Source: Rivibacter subsaxonicus
Lineage (GTDB): Bacteria > Pseudomonadota > Gammaproteobacteria > Burkholderiales > Burkholderiaceae_C
DNA: 64,000 nt
Assembly: GCF_004217215.1 (NCBI RefSeq)
Contig: NZ_SHKP01000006.1
Coordinates: 310,001-374,000 of the forward strand
Reading direction: 5' to 3'
The notes beneath the pieces were generated by a model. That model was not told the origin of the DNA. It searched no databases and saw nothing but the letters and a program-made list of their open reading frames with translations. Position 1 is the first letter of the stretch, and every line of letters starts with the position of its first letter. Shown in pieces: positions 53,285-64,000 of the stretch. Both the position numbers and the translations under genes were made by a program.

Positions 53285-54751
53285 ATGAGCTCCAGACCAC
53301 CCTTCGACGAGATGCATCCCGGCACCGGCACCGGCACCGACGCGGTCCGCGAGCACTATGCCGGCTATGCCCAGTGGCTCGGCCGCCAGCCGAGCGAGGC
53401 CATGCGCAGCCGGCGCGACGAGGCCGAGCTGATCTTCCGGCGGGTCGGCATCACCTTCGCGGTCTACGGTGCCAAGGACGAGGCGTCCGACACCGACAAC
53501 GGCGGCACCGAGCGGCTGATCCCCTTCGACCTGATCCCGCGCATCATCCCGGCCCACGAGTGGCGCGAGATGGAGCGTGGCCTGCGCCAGCGCGTGACCG
53601 CGCTCAACCGCTTCATCCACGACGTCTATCACGACCAGGCGATCCTGCGCGCCGGCGTCATCCCGCCCGAGCAGGTGCTCGAGAACGCCCAGTTCCGGCG
53701 CGAGGTGATGAACATCGGCGTGCCGGGCGACGTCTACTCGCACATCGCCGGCATCGACATCGTGCGCGCCGCCAATGCCGACGGCAGCGGCACCTACTAC
53801 GTGCTCGAGGACAACCTGCGGGTGCCGAGCGGCGTGAGCTACATGCTCGAGAACCGCAAGATGATGATGCGGCTGTTCCCGGAGCTGTTCGCCGGCCACC
53901 GCGTGGCTCCGGTCGCGCACTATCCCGACCTGCTGCTCGACACGCTGCGCGCGGTGGCGCCGCTCGGCGTCAACGAGCCGACCGTCGTGGTGCTCACGCC
54001 CGGCATGTACAACAGCGCCTACTTCGAGCACGCCTTCCTCGCCCAGCAGATGGGGGTCGAGCTGGTCGAGGGCCAGGATCTCTTCGTCAAGGACGCCTTC
54101 GTCTACATGCGCACGACGCAGGGCCCTAAGCGCGTCGACGTGATCTATCGCCGGGTCGACGACGACTTCCTCGATCCCACCGTTTTCCGCAAGGACAGCA
54201 CGCTCGGCTGCGCCGGCCTGCTCGACGTCTACCGCGCCGGCAACGTCACGCTGAGCAACGCGGTCGGCACCGGCGTGGCCGACGACAAGTCGATCTACGC
54301 CTACGTGCCGAAGATGATCGAGTTCTACCTCGGCGAACGGCCGATCCTGCAGAACGTGCCGACCTGGCTGTGCCGCGAGCCGGCCGACCTGGCCCACGTG
54401 CTGGCCCACCTGGACGAACTGGTGGTCAAGGAGGTGCACGGTGCCGGCGGCTACGGCATGCTGGTCGGTCCGGCGGCGAGCAAGGCCGAGATCGAGGCCT
54501 TCCGCGCGCGGCTGCTGGCCAACCCGAGCAACTACATCGCGCAGCCGACGCTGAGCCTGTCGACCTGCCCGACCTACGTCGAGGCCGGCATCGCGCCGCG
54601 CCACATCGACCTGCGGCCCTTCGTGCTCTCGGGCAAGACGGTGCAGATGGTGCCCGGCGGCCTCACCCGCGTGGCGCTCAAGGAGGGCTCGCTGGTGGTC
54701 AATTCTTCCCAGGGCGGAGGTACCAAGGACACCTGGGTGCTGGAGGCCTGA
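53285..54751 (+). CDS. Circularly permuted type 2 ATP-grasp protein (intact paralogue)
   Basis: 488 residues. The family landmarks are all present: FIHDVYHDQAIL near 113, YVLEDNLRVPSGVSYMLENR near 175, LTPGMYNSAYFEHAFLAQQMG near 237, STLGCAGLLDVYRAGNVTLSNA-type segment near 308, the nucleotide-binding VVKEVHGAGGYGMLVG near 380 and the metal-binding HIDLRPFVLSG near 440, ending SSQGGGTKDTWVL. ATP-grasp enzymes ligate carboxylates to amines through an acylphosphate; the substrate is unknown. It is coupled to the next gene (TGATG). Confidence 0.92.
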   Translation: MSSRPPFDEMHPGTGTGTDAVREHYAGYAQWLGRQPSEAMRSRRDEAELIFRRVGITFAVYGAKDEASDTDNGGTERLIPFDLIPRIIPAHEWREMERGLRQRVTALNRFIHDVYHDQAILRAGVIPPEQVLENAQFRREVMNIGVPGDVYSHIAGIDIVRAANADGSGTYYVLEDNLRVPSGVSYMLENRKMMMRLFPELFAGHRVAPVAHYPDLLLDTLRAVAPLGVNEPTVVVLTPGMYNSAYFEHAFLAQQMGVELVEGQDLFVKDAFVYMRTTQGPKRVDVIYRRVDDDFLDPTVFRKDSTLGCAGLLDVYRAGNVTLSNAVGTGVADDKSIYAYVPKMIEFYLGERPILQNVPTWLCREPADLAHVLAHLDELVVKEVHGAGGYGMLVGPAASKAEIEAFRARLLANPSNYIAQPTLSLSTCPTYVEAGIAPRHIDLRPFVLSGKTVQMVPGGLTRVALKEGSLVVNSSQGGGTKDTWVLEA

Positions 54752-55725
54752 TGAACGTAGCGCACGGCATGTTGTCCCGAACCGCGGACCATCTGTTCTG
54801 GATGGCGCGCTACACCGAGCGCGCCGAGAACACCGCCCGCATGCTCGACGTGAACTACCAGATGGCGTTGCTGCCGCAGTCGAGCGCGGTGGCCGAGCAG
54901 GGCTGGCGCGGCCTGCTGAGCATCAGCGAGCTGATGCCGGACTTCCTGCGCAGCCACCACAAGGTCACGCAGCGCGCGGTGATGGACTTCATGGTCAGCG
55001 ACGAGAGCAATCCCTCGTCGATCGTGTCCTGCCTGCGCGCGGCGCGCGAGAACGCGCGCGCGGTACGCGGTGCACTGACCACCGAGGTCTGGGAAACCGC
55101 CAACACCACCTGGCTCGAGTTCCGCCGCCTGCACGCGGCCGGCGCCTTCGAGCGCGATGCCGGCGAGTTCTTCGAGTGGGTCAAGCACCGTTCGCACCTG
55201 TCGCGCGGCGTCACGCTCGGCACGATGCTGCAGGACGAGGCCTTCCACTTCCTGCGCATCGGCACCTTCCTCGAGCGTGCCGACAACACCGCGCGCCTGC
55301 TCGACGTCAAGTACCACGCGCAGGACAGCGAGTTCTTCGGCGCCGGCCAGCAGCGCGACCAACTCGAGGTCGACTTCTATCACTGGAGCGCGGTGCTGCG
55401 CTCGGTCTCGGGCTTCGAGGTCTACCGCAAGGTCTACCGCAACGTGATCCGGCCCGAGAAGGTGGCCGAGTTGCTGATCCTGCGCCCCGACATGCCGCGC
55501 TCCCTGGCGGCCTGCGTCAACGAGCTGCTGGCCAACCTGCGCGTGGTCGGCAACGAGCAGAGCGTCGAGACCCTGCGCCGCGCCGGCCGGCTGCGCGCCG
55601 ACCTGCAGTACGGCCGCATCGACGAGATCCTCGCCACCGGCCTGCACGCCTTCCTCACGCAATTCCTCGATCGCGTCAACGACCTCGGGCGCGGCATCAG
55701 CCGCGACTTCCTGGTATCGGCCTGA
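54751..55725 (+). CDS. Alpha-E domain protein
   Basis: 324 residues, all-helical. The start MLSRTADHLFWMARYTERAENTARMLDVN and the late SFLERADNTARLLDVKYH-type repeat are signatures of the alpha-E (DUF403) family; DESNPSSIVSCLRAARENAR lies between. It is thought to be a partner of the ATP-grasp ligase and contributes conserved Glu/Arg residues, with no experimentally proven role known to me. It is the last gene of the cluster, and the inverted element pair begins about 80 bases after its stop. Confidence 0.92.
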   Translation: MNVAHGMLSRTADHLFWMARYTERAENTARMLDVNYQMALLPQSSAVAEQGWRGLLSISELMPDFLRSHHKVTQRAVMDFMVSDESNPSSIVSCLRAARENARAVRGALTTEVWETANTTWLEFRRLHAAGAFERDAGEFFEWVKHRSHLSRGVTLGTMLQDEAFHFLRIGTFLERADNTARLLDVKYHAQDSEFFGAGQQRDQLEVDFYHWSAVLRSVSGFEVYRKVYRNVIRPEKVAELLILRPDMPRSLAACVNELLANLRVVGNEQSVETLRRAGRLRADLQYGRIDEILATGLHAFLTQFLDRVNDLGRGISRDFLVSA

Positions 55726-55809
55726 GGCGAGCCTGCGAACGACGCACAAGCCTCGCTGACTGCTTGCGGCGCATTGAGGTCAGTCTCTTTTGCCATGCTC
55801 GATCGCTTC

Positions 55810-56047
55810 GCCAAGCCACGCCCGGGCGGCGGGCTCCGCTTCGCTGCGGCGGTCCTCCCTGTGGTCGGACTGCGCTGCGGTACTCGGGACCGTGGCCGCG
55901 TCGCCGAACTCGCTTCGTTCGCTGCGCTCTCTACGCTCAGACAACGGCGACGAGTCAGAACACGCACCGCGCTTCGCGCTCGGCCCCGGTCCCTGCGTTC
56001 CTCGCCGCCGCAGAGGCGCTGCGCCCGCCACCCGGCCGCGGCTTGGC
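55810..56047. mobile_element. MITE-like element, unit 1 (238 bp, non-autonomous)
   Basis: Bounded by 25-bp imperfect terminal inverted repeats: GCCAAGCCACGCCCGGGCGG at the left end and its inverse ending CCGCGGCTTGGC at 56047 (22 of 25 positions pair). The interior holds CGAACTCGCTTCGTTCGCTG-type heptads and GCCGCAGAGGCGCTGC. Read inverted, it matches unit 2 along its whole length. It contains short open frames on both strands but no transposase. It is the larger part of the only gene-free stretch above 300 bases (55726-56436). Confidence 0.65.
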
Positions 56048-56099
56048 AACAGGCAGCGGTGGCGCGCGTTGCAATTCTTCGAGCCGCTCCAGCGTCGTT

Positions 56100-56339
56100 G
56101 GCAACGCCCTGGGCGGGCAGTCGATGCAGCGCCTCTGCGGCGCCGAGAAGCACAGGGCGCGTGGCCACGCGCGCAGCGCGAATCGTGAACTGGCTCGTCG
56201 CGACTGTCTGAACGCAGCGAACGCAGTGAGCGAAGTGAGTTCCGCGACGTGGCCATGCGCCCGAGCATCGCAGGGGAGCCTGAGCGAAGCGAAGGCCGCC
56301 GCAGCGAAGCGCAGCCGGCTGACCGCCCGGGGCGTTGCT
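56100..56339. mobile_element. MITE-like element, unit 2 (240 bp, inverted relative to unit 1)
   Basis: Ends are GGCAACGCCCTGGGCGGGCA (56100) and, inverted, AGCAACGCCCCGGGCGGTCA (56339), 18 of 21 positions pairing. Its reverse complement follows unit 1: shared blocks include GCGGAACTCACTTCGCTCAC against GCCGAACTCGCTTCGTTCGC, and an identical GCCGCAGAGGCGCTGC. The conceptual peptides on opposite strands are therefore similar (VAELxSxxA...RQxRR...ALRAxPR...PQRRC), a consequence of DNA kinship rather than evidence of translation. Confidence 0.65.
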
Positions 56340-56436
56340 CGCTCAGATGGCGGAGCGAACCAACAAACGTCAGCAATGCGCCGACAGCCGCCCCCGGCGT
56401 TCTTGCGGGTTCGGGTGCGAGCCTGCCCGAGTGATC

Positions 56437-57882
56437 TCAACCTCGCTCGCGCAAGCGCATCGACAGACCGACAGGGTTCATCGTGAAGTGCATCGTCTCG
56501 GCCGCCTCGCGGCCGTCGGGCGTGTCGACGCCCTCGATCTCGAAGTTGGCGAGCAGCACCGCCAGCGCCAGCTTGATCTCGAGCAGCGCCAAGTAGCGCC
56601 CCGGGCAGATGCGCGGGCCGCTGCCGAAGGGCATCGCGACCCGCTTGCCCGAGGCCGCAGCCGCATCGGCTGCCAGCCAGCGCCCGGGCTCGAAGGCGTC
56701 GGGGTTCGGGAAGTGGCGCTCGTCGACGCTGTCGTGGCGCAGCACGCACCAGATCACGCCGCCGGCCGGCACCGCGACGCCCTCGACCTCGGTGTCGTGC
56801 AGCGCCTCGAGCCCGAGGAAGGGCGCCACCGGCTTGAGCCGCATCGCCTCCAGCGCGCAGGCCTCGAGGTACTCCAGTGCGGCCATCGCCTCGGGCGTGA
56901 AGGCGGCCGTCTGCGGTGCCAGCGCGCGCACCTCGGCGGAGGCTCGCGCCAGTGCCGGCGGATGGCGGTGCAGCAGGTGGATGGTCCAGGCCAGCGTGTT
57001 GGCGGTGGTGTCCTCGCCGGCGAAGAGCATCGTCGAGACATTGCCGGCCACGTCGCGCTCGCTGACGCCGGCGTCGCCGCGCTCGGCCGCGACCAGCATC
57101 GCCTCGAGCAGGTTGGGCGGCTGCGCGCGTCGTGCCGGGTCGGCCGCCAGCCGGGCGCGACCCTGGGCGACGAAGCCGCCGATCGCCTCCTGCACCGCCG
57201 CCATGCTCTGCTCGAGCTCGCGGTCGGCCGCGCGCCGGACCCAGCGCCAGTAGGGCAGCGGCGACATCACCCGCTTGAAGATGCCGGCCAGCACCAGGTC
57301 GAGGTGCCGCTGGATCGGGTCGGCATCCGACTCCAGCGTGTTGACCTCGGTGCCGAAGGCCAGCCCGGCGATCGCGTCGACCGTGAAGCGCTTGAGGTCG
57401 GCCTGCAGGTCGATGCGCGCGCCGTCCCGCGCCGCGCGCGCCCAGCGCGACTGCAGCCGCTGCGTCACGCCCAGCAGCGCCGGGAAATAGGCGCGCACCT
57501 GGCCGGGCGAGAAGCTGCTCATCACCATCTTGCGCTGCTGACGCCAGGCCTCGCCCTCGGCCGCGAAGAGCCCGGTGACGCCACCGAGCTCGAGCGTGAT
57601 CTCGCGCAGCCGCGAACTGCGGCCGAAGCGCTCGGGGCGCTCGCGCAGCAGGCGTGCGACCGCCTCGTGGTCGGCGACGACGAGCACCGGTTGAGGCCCG
57701 AAGTGCACCTGGAACAGCGGGCCGTGCAGCCGGGCCCAGCCCTCCATCGCACGGTGCACCTGGGCCATGTCGAACTGGCCGAGCTGGCCGAGCAACGGCA
57801 GGCGACGGGGGCCTGGCAGCTCGCTGAGTCGGCGCAGTCCTGGCGTGCCGCCGCTGCGGGTCGGTGTCGCTTCAGTGCTCAT
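56437..57882 (-). CDS. Cytochrome P450
   Basis: 481 residues, soluble bacterial type. An N-terminal [15 protein letters not shown] proline-rich hinge, I-helix [18 protein letters not shown] near 290, the ExxR motif in [10 protein letters not shown], the PERF-like DAFEPGRWL, and the heme-binding loop [21 protein letters not shown] with the cysteine ligand near 430. It is a heme monooxygenase; substrate and redox partners are not encoded nearby. The ATG at 57882 lies 42 bases inside a longer open frame whose start is not supported. The inverted element pair lies downstream of its stop. Confidence 0.94.
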   Translation of the reverse strand: MSTEATPTRSGGTPGLRRLSELPGPRRLPLLGQLGQFDMAQVHRAMEGWARLHGPLFQVHFGPQPVLVVADHEAVARLLRERPERFGRSSRLREITLELGGVTGLFAAEGEAWRQQRKMVMSSFSPGQVRAYFPALLGVTQRLQSRWARAARDGARIDLQADLKRFTVDAIAGLAFGTEVNTLESDADPIQRHLDLVLAGIFKRVMSPLPYWRWVRRAADRELEQSMAAVQEAIGGFVAQGRARLAADPARRAQPPNLLEAMLVAAERGDAGVSERDVAGNVSTMLFAGEDTTANTLAWTIHLLHRHPPALARASAEVRALAPQTAAFTPEAMAALEYLEACALEAMRLKPVAPFLGLEALHDTEVEGVAVPAGGVIWCVLRHDSVDERHFPNPDAFEPGRWLAADAAAASGKRVAMPFGSGPRICPGRYLALLEIKLALAVLLANFEIEGVDTPDGREAAETMHFTMNPVGLSMRLRERG

Positions 57883-57969
57883 GCTGTCCTTTGCCCGGGG
57901 GCGCGATCGCCCACCATCTTGCATCCGATCGCGAGCGTGTACGCTGCGACCACCACTCGATAGCGCAGC

Positions 57970-61521
<3,552 letters not shown>

Positions 61522-61531
61522 GCCTGGCCGG

Positions 61532-61735
61532 CTAGGGCTGCTCGCCGTCGTCGGCGTAACTGCGCCAGCGACCCATCGCGCCGTTCATCAGCTTGAGCTG
61601 CCGCTCGAAGGTCGGGCAGGCCTTGCAGATCAGCAGGTGCAGGCGCAGCGACACGCGCGCGCCCAGCGGCAGCGTGCGGTCGAACCGCGAGGTGATGAGC
61701 CTCGAGGCTTGCTTGCAGGTCAGGCGCGGGTACAT
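61532..61735 (-). CDS. Small zinc-finger (zf-HC2-like) anti-sigma factor
   Basis: 67 residues. MYPRLTCKQASRLITSRFDR and then SLRLHLLICKACPTFERQL show the His-x3-Cys-x2-Cys pattern of zinc-binding anti-sigma domains with an earlier Cys at residue 7. It has no membrane helix, so it would be a cytoplasmic, redox- or metal-sensitive regulator of the sigma factor encoded immediately upstream. The start at 61735 is inferred from homology; no clear ribosome site is visible. A GTG at 61792 overlapping the sigma gene is an alternative. Confidence 0.75.
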   Translation of the reverse strand: MYPRLTCKQASRLITSRFDRTLPLGARVSLRLHLLICKACPTFERQLKLMNGAMGRWRSYADDGEQP

Positions 61736-61769
61736 CGCGGCGTTCGGGAAGATGGATTGTCGATCGGCT

Positions 61770-62339
61770 TCAGCCGGCGCGGGCGGCCGCACCGAACCAG
61801 TTGAGCTGCAGGCATTCGCGCAAGCGAAGGCGGGCGCGATGCAGCATCACCCACAGGTTGGTCGAGGTGATCTGCAGCTCCTTACAGATCTCTTCGGTGT
61901 CCAGCTCCAGCCACTCGCGCATCAGGAAGACCCGGCCGAGCTGGTTGGGCAGCTTCTCGACGCAGGCGTCGAGCACCGCGATGAACTGCTGCTGGTTGAG
62001 CGTGCCCTCGGGGTCGCCCCAGTCCTGCGGCGCCTCGCGGTAGTGGCCGTCGCCCTTGAACAGCAGGTCCTCGAAGGCCTCGTCCTGGCTCTCGTCCTCG
62101 CGCGTCAGCGAGCATTCGCGCGCGTGGCGGCGCAACTGGTCGACCAGCTTGTGCTTGAGGATGCCGATCAGCCAGGTCTTGGGCTGGGCCCGGCCGGCAA
62201 AGGCATCGGGTTTCTCGATCGCCACCAGCAGGGTCTCGGAAACGGCGTCCTCGGCCCAGGCCTCATTGCGCAGTTGCAGGCGGGCATAGCGCAGCAACTG
62301 GGGCCGCAAGGCAGCGAGCAGACTGGGGAGATCGTTCAT
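61770..62339 (-). CDS. ECF-type RNA polymerase sigma factor
   Basis: 189 residues. Region 2 shows LRYARLQLRNEAWAEDAVSETLLVA and FAGRAQPKTWLIGILKHKLVDQLRR (the RNA-polymerase-binding and -10-reading part); an unusual acidic spacer (LTREDESQDEAFEDLL) leads to region 4, LPNQLGRVFLMREWLELDTEEICKELQITSTNLWVMLHRARLRLRECLQ, the -35-reading helix-turn-helix. It directs polymerase to stress promoters, most likely its own and that of the divergent bufA operon. The zf-HC2 anti-sigma lies 34 bases downstream. Confidence 0.93.
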   Translation of the reverse strand: MNDLPSLLAALRPQLLRYARLQLRNEAWAEDAVSETLLVAIEKPDAFAGRAQPKTWLIGILKHKLVDQLRRHARECSLTREDESQDEAFEDLLFKGDGHYREAPQDWGDPEGTLNQQQFIAVLDACVEKLPNQLGRVFLMREWLELDTEEICKELQITSTNLWVMLHRARLRLRECLQLNWFGAAARAG

Positions 62340-62402
62340 CCGTGATTGAGGCTTGCGGGCGGGAGTGTAAGGATGCGCGGCCGCGACCGACCCACGAAGG
62401 TC

Positions 62403-62431
62403 GCAACGTTCAGCGGCATCACAACGTTTCA
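62403..62431 (+). promoter_or_regulatory. Candidate ECF promoter elements upstream of bufA
   Basis: The direct repeat GCAACGTTCA / ACAACGTTTCA (from 62403 and 62421) lies 33-61 bases before the bufA start. CAACGTT copies about one and two-thirds helical turns apart could be -35-like elements of the adjacent ECF sigma factor. On the minus strand TTACAC near 62365 resembles a -10 for the sigma gene itself. Confidence 0.4.
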
Positions 62432-62463
62432 CCGATTCGAGCATCAATCCGAAGGAGCAACAC

Positions 62464-62742
62464 ATGAACCAGCGTCTGATCACCGCCTCCGCCCTCGCTT
62501 CCCTGCTCGCGCTCGGCGCCGTCGGTCCCGCGGCCGCGCAGGAGAAGGAGAAGTGCTACGGCATCGCCAAGGCCGGTCAGAACGACTGCGCCAACCTCAG
62601 CGGCAGCCACTCCTGCGCCGGCCAGTCCAAGGAGGACATGAGCCCGGTCGACTGGAAGTACGTCGCCAAGGGCACCTGCGCCAGCATGAAGGGCATGAGC
62701 GCCGATGAGGCCAAGAAGAAGGCCGAGATGATGAAGAAGTGA
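62464..62742 (+). CDS. bufA: BufA1-type bufferin precursor (DUF2282 family)
   Basis: 92 residues. A Sec signal ([22 protein letters not shown]) precedes a mature part with four cysteines: [22 protein letters not shown] and [10 protein letters not shown]. The CYGIAKAG and C-x7[23 protein letters not shown] layout is that of BufA1 peptides. In characterised systems, MNIO enzymes convert such cysteines to thiooxazole, giving a periplasmic copper-binding peptide that buffers the metal. A Lys-rich tail ends the protein. GAAGGAG precedes the ATG. Its stop overlaps the next gene's GTG. Confidence 0.93.
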   Translation: MNQRLITASALASLLALGAVGPAAAQEKEKCYGIAKAGQNDCANLSGSHSCAGQSKEDMSPVDWKYVAKGTCASMKGMSADEAKKKAEMMKK

Positions 62743-63665
62743 GCGCGGCGATGGCGCAGCACCGTTCAATGCCGGAGTCCGGTACCGGATGTCCGGTGGT
62801 GGGCATCGGCCTGCGCCAGCCGCATTACCGCGAGCTTGCCGAGCGCCGACCGGCGCTCGGTTTCCTAGAGGTCCACAGCGAGAACTTCTTCGCCGATGGC
62901 GGCGCCGCGCTCGCGGTGCTCGAGCAGATGCGCGGGCACTACGCGATCAGCCTGCATGGCGTCGGCCTCGGGCTCGGTTCGGCGGTCGGCATCGACGAAT
63001 GGCATCTCGATCGACTCGCGCGCCTGGTCGAGCGTATCGAGCCGGTACGGGTCTCGGACCATGCCTGCTTCGCCCGCGCGGCGATCGGCGGGCAACTCGC
63101 CCACGCGGCCGACCTGCTGCCGATCCCTTTCACGCGCACCGCGCTCGAGATCCTGTGCACCAACGTGCAGCGCGTGCAGGAGCGGCTGCGGCGGCCGATC
63201 CTGGTCGAGAACCTCTCGGCCTACCTCGGCTTCGACGAGGCCGACTTCGACGAGCCGGCCTTCCTGGCCGAGCTGAGCCGGCGCAGCGGCTGCGCGCTGC
63301 TGCTCGACGTCAACAATCTCTACGTCAACGCGCTCAACGCGCGGCGCGACGACGCGACCGCGCCGGCGCCACTGGCCGCGGTGCGGGCCTGGATCGATGC
63401 CCTGCCGGCGAGCGGCGTCGTCGGCGAGATCCACCTTGCCGGCCACTGCGATCGCGGCAACATCGTGATCGACGACCACGGCAGCCGGGTCTGCGCCGAG
63501 GTCTGGCAGGCCTATGCGCATGCGATCGATCGCTTTGGCGCCCAGATGCCGACGCTGATCGAATGGGACACCGACGTACCGGCGCTCGAGGTGCTGCTCG
63601 ACGAGGCGCGCCTGGCCGCCGAAGCGCAGCAGCGCGCGGGCACCGCGACGGGAGTGCCGGCATGA
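62739..63665 (+). CDS. bufB: BufB-type multinuclear non-heme iron oxidase (DUF692)
   Basis: 308 residues from GTG 62739 (ATG 62751 is an alternative). DUF692 TIM-barrel landmarks: [58 protein letters not shown] and GEIHLAGH with the iron-binding His, Asp, Asn and Glu residues, then WDTDVP. It should modify the cysteines of BufA. It is coupled to both neighbours by 4-base overlaps. Confidence 0.95.
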   Translation: MSAAMAQHRSMPESGTGCPVVGIGLRQPHYRELAERRPALGFLEVHSENFFADGGAALAVLEQMRGHYAISLHGVGLGLGSAVGIDEWHLDRLARLVERIEPVRVSDHACFARAAIGGQLAHAADLLPIPFTRTALEILCTNVQRVQERLRRPILVENLSAYLGFDEADFDEPAFLAELSRRSGCALLLDVNNLYVNALNARRDDATAPAPLAAVRAWIDALPASGVVGEIHLAGHCDRGNIVIDDHGSRVCAEVWQAYAHAIDRFGAQMPTLIEWDTDVPALEVLLDEARLAAEAQQRAGTATGVPA

Positions 63666-64000
63666 CGGCTGCGATGAGCGAGGCGCGGCGTCAGCAGGCG
63701 GTGCTGGCGGCCATCCTCGGCGCCGAGCCGGCGCTCGTGGTGGCCGGAGGCGCCGCCGCGCTGGCCCGCGGCCTGGCGGTCTACCGCACCAACGCAGGCA
63801 TGGTGGCCGAGCGCGCGCTGGCGGCGCGCCATCCGCTGCTGCAGCAGATGCTCGGCGACGAGGGCCTGGTGGCGCTGGCGCGCGGACTGTGGCGGGCGCA
63901 CCCGCCGCGGCGCGGCGACCTCGCGCAGTGGGGGCACGAACTGCCGGACTTGATCGAGTGCCAGGCCGAGTTCGAGCCCTGGCCCTGGCTGGCCGACGTG
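63662..64000 (+). CDS. bufC: BufC-type partner protein (DUF2063), N-terminal part
   Basis: 113 codons before the right edge. [17 protein letters not shown] and [33 protein letters not shown] are typical of the DUF2063 N-terminal domain, which in the HvfC/BufC family delivers the precursor peptide to the DUF692 enzyme. [17 protein letters not shown] follows as in the family. The ATG overlaps the bufB stop (ATGA). A DoxX-like gene would be expected next. Confidence 0.92.
   Translation, partial: MTAAMSEARRQQAVLAAILGAEPALVVAGGAAALARGLAVYRTNAGMVAERALAARHPLLQQMLGDEGLVALARGLWRAHPPRRGDLAQWGHELPDLIECQAEFEPWPWLADV

Noticed and set aside
55774-56749. Open frames of 145 (plus) and 264 (minus) codons over the inverted elements, with similar peptides
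   Set aside because: The similarity follows from the DNA inverted repeat itself; composition is Arg/Ala-rich, ribosome sites are lacking, and one frame runs into the P450 gene antisense. Treated as non-coding repeat DNA.

Overview
The window is gene-dense, very GC-rich DNA with third-codon-position G/C bias. It reads as a chromosomal segment of a free-living betaproteobacterium of the order Burkholderiales, in the Rubrivivax/Leptothrix/Methylibium neighbourhood. This is inferred from the gene families (coaBC-dut, dapA-bamC-metallohydrolase order, tripartite tricarboxylate transporter genes, phasin-like protein, PQQ genes) and from G-rich intergenic repeats; no rRNA gene is present to settle the species. 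I see no tRNA, rRNA, CRISPR array, IS transposase or phage gene.

Layout. 1-450 (minus): start of pqqB and the tiny pqqA, the first genes of PQQ synthesis. 0.5-6.7 kb: an S33 peptidase-like hydrolase, coaBC, dut, a LysE-type exporter, a SlyD-like isomerase divergent from the ribosomal oxygenase roxA, an unknown protein and an alanine-rich lipoprotein ended by a strong hairpin. 6.8-13.2 kb (minus): metallohydrolase, bamC, dapA, methyltransferase, SDR, a 39-residue membrane peptide, an MFS transporter and a phasin-like protein. 13.3-24.6 kb (plus): a D-amino-acid dehydrogenase-like flavoprotein, parE, then a catabolic-looking run (acyl-CoA ligase, PhnD-type binding protein, TctC-TctB-TctA, ketopantoate-reductase-like protein, GAP-family membrane protein, small secreted protein). 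24.6-33.7 kb: an SdsA-like alkylsulfatase, GNAT, lytic transglycosylase, second acyl-CoA ligase, HbpS/GlcG-type protein, PLP decarboxylase and two divergent universal stress proteins. 33.8-40.0 kb: a complete RND efflux operon whose adaptor carries an extra OmpA-like domain. 40.0-47.0 kb: methyltransferase, a short molybdopterin-domain protein coupled to a ModA-type binding protein, RDD protein, parC, dsbB, RidA. 47.0-55.7 kb: comEC and a four-gene ATP-grasp/alpha-E/transglutaminase cluster. 55.7-56.4 kb: the only gene-free stretch over 300 bases, holding two diverged inverted copies of a roughly 240-bp element with terminal inverted repeats. 56.4-61.5 kb: cytochrome P450 and a 5-oxoprolinase-type hydantoinase A/B fusion. 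61.5-64.0 kb: an ECF sigma/zinc-finger anti-sigma pair divergent from a bufferin (bufA-bufB-bufC) operon that runs off the right edge.

Most interesting: (1) the inverted pair of MITE-like elements; (2) a three-copy G-rich hairpin repeat, one copy of which appears to have entered the SDR gene in frame just after its start; (3) an intact ATP-grasp paired with a fused paralogue that seems to have lost its nucleotide-binding loop; (4) an RND adaptor fused to a peptidoglycan-binding OmpA-like domain; (5) the sigma-factor-linked bufferin module. Apart from the ECF sigma factor the window encodes no recognisable DNA-binding transcriptional regulator, although several promoter regions contain good inverted repeats. 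All calls are from reading sequence and translated motifs; no database search was run.
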